A stretch of 6,896 nt of DNA. It comes from Rhodospirillales bacterium 47_12_T64. Lineage in GTDB: Bacteria; Pseudomonadota; Alphaproteobacteria; Kiloniellales; Kiloniellaceae. The stretch spans positions 3,102 through 9,997 of the forward strand of contig MABB01000027.1 in assembly GCA_002162915.1 (NCBI GenBank), written 5' to 3'. A program made the translations under genes and the position numbers. Each line of letters starts with the position of its first letter. Within the stretch, counting starts at the first letter, position 1. The notes under the pieces are model-generated. The model made no database searches and was not told the origin of the DNA. It worked only from the letters and a program-made list of their open reading frames with translations. Positions 6,342 to 6,896 of this stretch are shown piece after piece.

Positions 6342-6516
6342 AACATACCTCGAATCATATCATATAAATTATTTTGTAATTATTTTATGATTTTTCCAAC
6401 TTTATTATCATTCCGGTGTGACTTAACATTCTTAAGATCATAGAAAATGCCTTTCATGCAGATAGCATTACAAAGAGTGTTTTTGTCCCCGCATAAAATC
6501 AATAAGGATATTTTTC
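6342..6516. promoter_or_regulatory. Divergent regulatory spacer between LysR regulator and flavin oxidoreductase
   Basis: This AT-rich 175 bp should hold both promoters and LysR operators. The pentamer ATCAT occurs at 6354-6358, 6359-6363 and 6407-6411, and its complement ATGAT at 6387-6391, so 6387-6411 forms an inverted pair with centres 20 bp apart (two helical turns). A further dyad AATTA-TTTTG-TAATT lies at 6367-6381, with the 15-bp size usual for LysR sites, although it does not end in the T-N11-A pattern. No sigma-70 promoter is clear enough to place. The right end carries TAAGGA, 8 nt before the oxidoreductase ATG. Confidence 0.45.
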
Positions 6517-6896
6517 ATGAAGCTACCGACCCAATCACGCATAGTCGTCGTCGGCGGTGGCGCCATAGGAACAAGTATTGCCTATCATCTTGCAAAATCA
6601 GGTGAAAAAGAGGTTTTACTTCTCGAAAAAACTCAATTGACCGAGGGATCCACATGGCATGCGGCCGGCCTCATTGGGCAGATGCGTGGGCATAAAAACC
6701 TTACCAAGATGATGATGCAAAGTGTGAAAGTCATAAGCAACCTAAAACAGGAATTGGATGCAGCAACCGACTTCAAACAAGTAGGTAGTTTACGTATTGC
6801 GAATAATAAAGAACGCTATTTGGAAATGAAACGGCAAGCAGGCCAAGCTAAAGGTTTTGGTTTGGAAATGAACTTGATCTCTCCAAAAGAGGCACA
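6517..6896 (+). CDS. FAD-dependent oxidoreductase, dimethylglycine/sarcosine dehydrogenase-like (partial, 5' part only)
   Basis: The frame is open from the ATG at 6517 to the right edge (126 codons), so most of the enzyme is missing. The start has an excellent ribosome site, AAGGA 8 nt upstream. Residues 9-38 form the FAD-binding Rossmann fold of the DAO superfamily: IVVVGGGAIGTSIAYHLA, with the GxGxxG glycines at 13, 15 and 18, and Glu37 at the end of the second strand for ribose binding. The following GSTWHAAGL (44-52) is the signature of the dimethylglycine/sarcosine dehydrogenase branch. There the histidine of this motif, here His48, carries covalently bound FAD. Enzymes of this branch oxidatively remove N-methyl groups, usually passing the one-carbon unit to folate through a C-terminal GcvT-like domain, which would lie outside the window. 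The substrate could be dimethylglycine, sarcosine or another N-methylated amine. It is probably controlled by the divergent LysR gene. Confidence 0.88.
   Translation, partial: MKLPTQSRIVVVGGGAIGTSIAYHLAKSGEKEVLLLEKTQLTEGSTWHAAGLIGQMRGHKNLTKMMMQSVKVISNLKQELDAATDFKQVGSLRIANNKERYLEMKRQAGQAKGFGLEMNLISPKEA

Overview
The window looks like chromosomal DNA of an alphaproteobacterium, probably a marine one of the Rhodospirillales/Kiloniellales type with moderate GC. This is inferred from the protein families: an RGG-tailed RhlE-like helicase, a stand-alone PAS_5-type protein, a phosphonate-type LysR regulator, and a dimethylglycine/sarcosine dehydrogenase-like flavoenzyme. It is not based on any marker gene. 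No tRNA, rRNA, insertion sequence, CRISPR array or phage gene was seen.

Layout. (1) At the left edge, on the minus strand, lies the 5' part of a gene for a periplasmic type-1 substrate-binding protein of a LivJ-like ABC importer. It continues beyond base 1. Its signal peptide is expanded by a perfect 12-bp tandem repeat. (2) About 500 bp without a coding gene (834-1331) separate it from a divergent rhlE-type DEAD-box RNA helicase. This gap holds a good minus-strand promoter, a long leader with an inverted repeat for the binding-protein gene, and several small hairpins upstream of the helicase. (3) The helicase gene ends in a very strong intrinsic terminator and converges on a minus-strand PAS_5-like gene. 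(4) Divergent from that PAS gene, a plus-strand run encodes a glutathione S-transferase, a TetR-family regulator and the ribosome-rescue hydrolase ArfB. The TetR start region overlaps a perfect short palindrome, which suggests autoregulation. (5) ArfB converges on a minus-strand LysR-type regulator. That regulator is divergent from a flavin oxidoreductase of the dimethylglycine/sarcosine dehydrogenase group, cut off by the right edge.

How the genes may work together: the GST and TetR genes look like a small electrophile or thiol-stress module. The LysR regulator and the flavoenzyme look like a regulator/target pair for catabolism of an N-methylated amine, or possibly an aminophosphonate. RhlE and ArfB are general RNA and ribosome maintenance factors. 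I see no clearly new multi-gene system. The best leads are the repeat-expanded signal peptide, the GST-TetR module with its candidate operator, and the LysR/flavoenzyme pair.
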